Assembly (NCBI RefSeq): GCF_024362695.1
Contig: NC_065417.1
Coordinates: 12,641,001 to 12,705,000, forward strand
Source: Pectinophora gossypiella
Lineage: Eukaryota; Arthropoda; Insecta; Lepidoptera; Gelechiidae
Length of the DNA stretch: 64,000 nucleotides
Reading direction: 5' to 3'
Each line of letters begins with the position of its first letter. The stretch's first letter is position 1. Position numbers and translations under genes: made by a program. This document shows positions 63,691 to 64,000 of the stretch, piece after piece. The notes below the pieces were generated by a model that was given only the letters and a program-made list of their open reading frames with translations, was not told the DNA's origin and searched no databases.

Positions 63691-64000
63691 CGTGGACGCC
63701 ATTTTGTACAGTCTCGTTCAAACGTCAGTCCGTAATGCATGGTTCATGTCTCATCTCAGATTCTACCAAATGCAAGAAATCATAAAATGTAGGTCTTGAC
63801 CTGTGTGTGTGTAGGTATTTTACCTTGTATGTAGTACCTTGAATGTAGGTATTTTATTTTTTATATGCAAACCTTTGCCTTTGGTTTTGCTTTCATACAA
63901 CACCATTAACCTAGCTCCAGGGGAACAGAGTCATTTCTCTGCCCTCCACTGGGGTAATTCTGTTCGGCGTGCCCTTGCTGCCGGAGTGGGCGTCTCTTAC
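63691..64000. other. Unassigned window end
   Basis: The last ~80 bp (CCTCCACTGGGGTAATTCTG, GGAGTGGGCGTCTC) are less AT-rich and may begin a repeat or exon cut by the window edge. Nothing can be named. Confidence 0.3.

Overview
The window is AT-rich animal nuclear DNA made almost entirely of dispersed repeats. I see no intact host gene, no true tRNA or rRNA gene, no CRISPR and no bacterial operon structure. The repeats point to a moth or butterfly (Lepidoptera): retroposon 3' ends built around GCCCAGCAGTGGGACGT, AATAAA followed by short tandem tails, and (ATG)n-tailed RTE ends are typical of lepidopteran intergenic or intronic DNA. The order is inferred from this repeat vocabulary; the species is not identifiable by reading. 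Family letters (SINE-A, MITE-O and so on) are local names, assigned by comparing copies within the window.

Retroposons. Five SINE-like families carry pol III-type heads. SINE-A, -C, -D and -E have tRNA-like heads; SINE-B has a tRNA A box joined to 5S rRNA-like promoter boxes. SINE-A, -B and -D share a central block (CCGTGCTTCGGAAGGCACG and flanks) although heads or tails differ. SINE-B and -D share a tail motif with an RTE stub. SINE-E shares its tail with repeats I and J, and repeat L shares its tail with LINE-K. Repeat F is an oligo(A)-tailed retroposon with about 15 copies, several in exact 9-12 bp target duplications. LINE protein remnants (families G, J, K and an RTE-like piece at 19.1-19.5 kb) are C-terminal fragments only.

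DNA transposons are non-autonomous TIR elements: MITE-N, O (TA-flanked), P, Q, S and T; PIF/Harbinger-like elements at 10.08-10.46, 16.49-16.69 and 39.30-40.10 kb; and a 693-bp foldback element at 54.79-55.48 kb with an 8-bp target duplication. Several are nested (2.3, 5.1, 17.0, 25.7, 39.7, 53.3, 54.8, 61.6 and 62.9 kb), which gives a relative order of insertion.

Layout. 0-1.5 kb: minisatellite-like and duplicated DNA. 2-10 kb: SINE-E/A/B, MITE-P and F, and a LINE-G end. 10-17 kb: TIR elements, then nested MITEs. 17.39-18.26 kb: an 870-bp (TTCTA)n array. 18.6-36 kb: dense SINE/F/LINE debris. 36-48 kb: sparser, with a Harbinger-like element, a (GT)n tract and LINE-K. 48-56 kb: palindromes, a promoter-like segment and the foldback element. 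56.5-57.05 kb: a GC-rich island. 57-64 kb: SINE-A/B/C, repeat L, and an S element holding a short THAP-like open frame. Most long open frames are artefacts of the pentanucleotide array or of repeat sequence.
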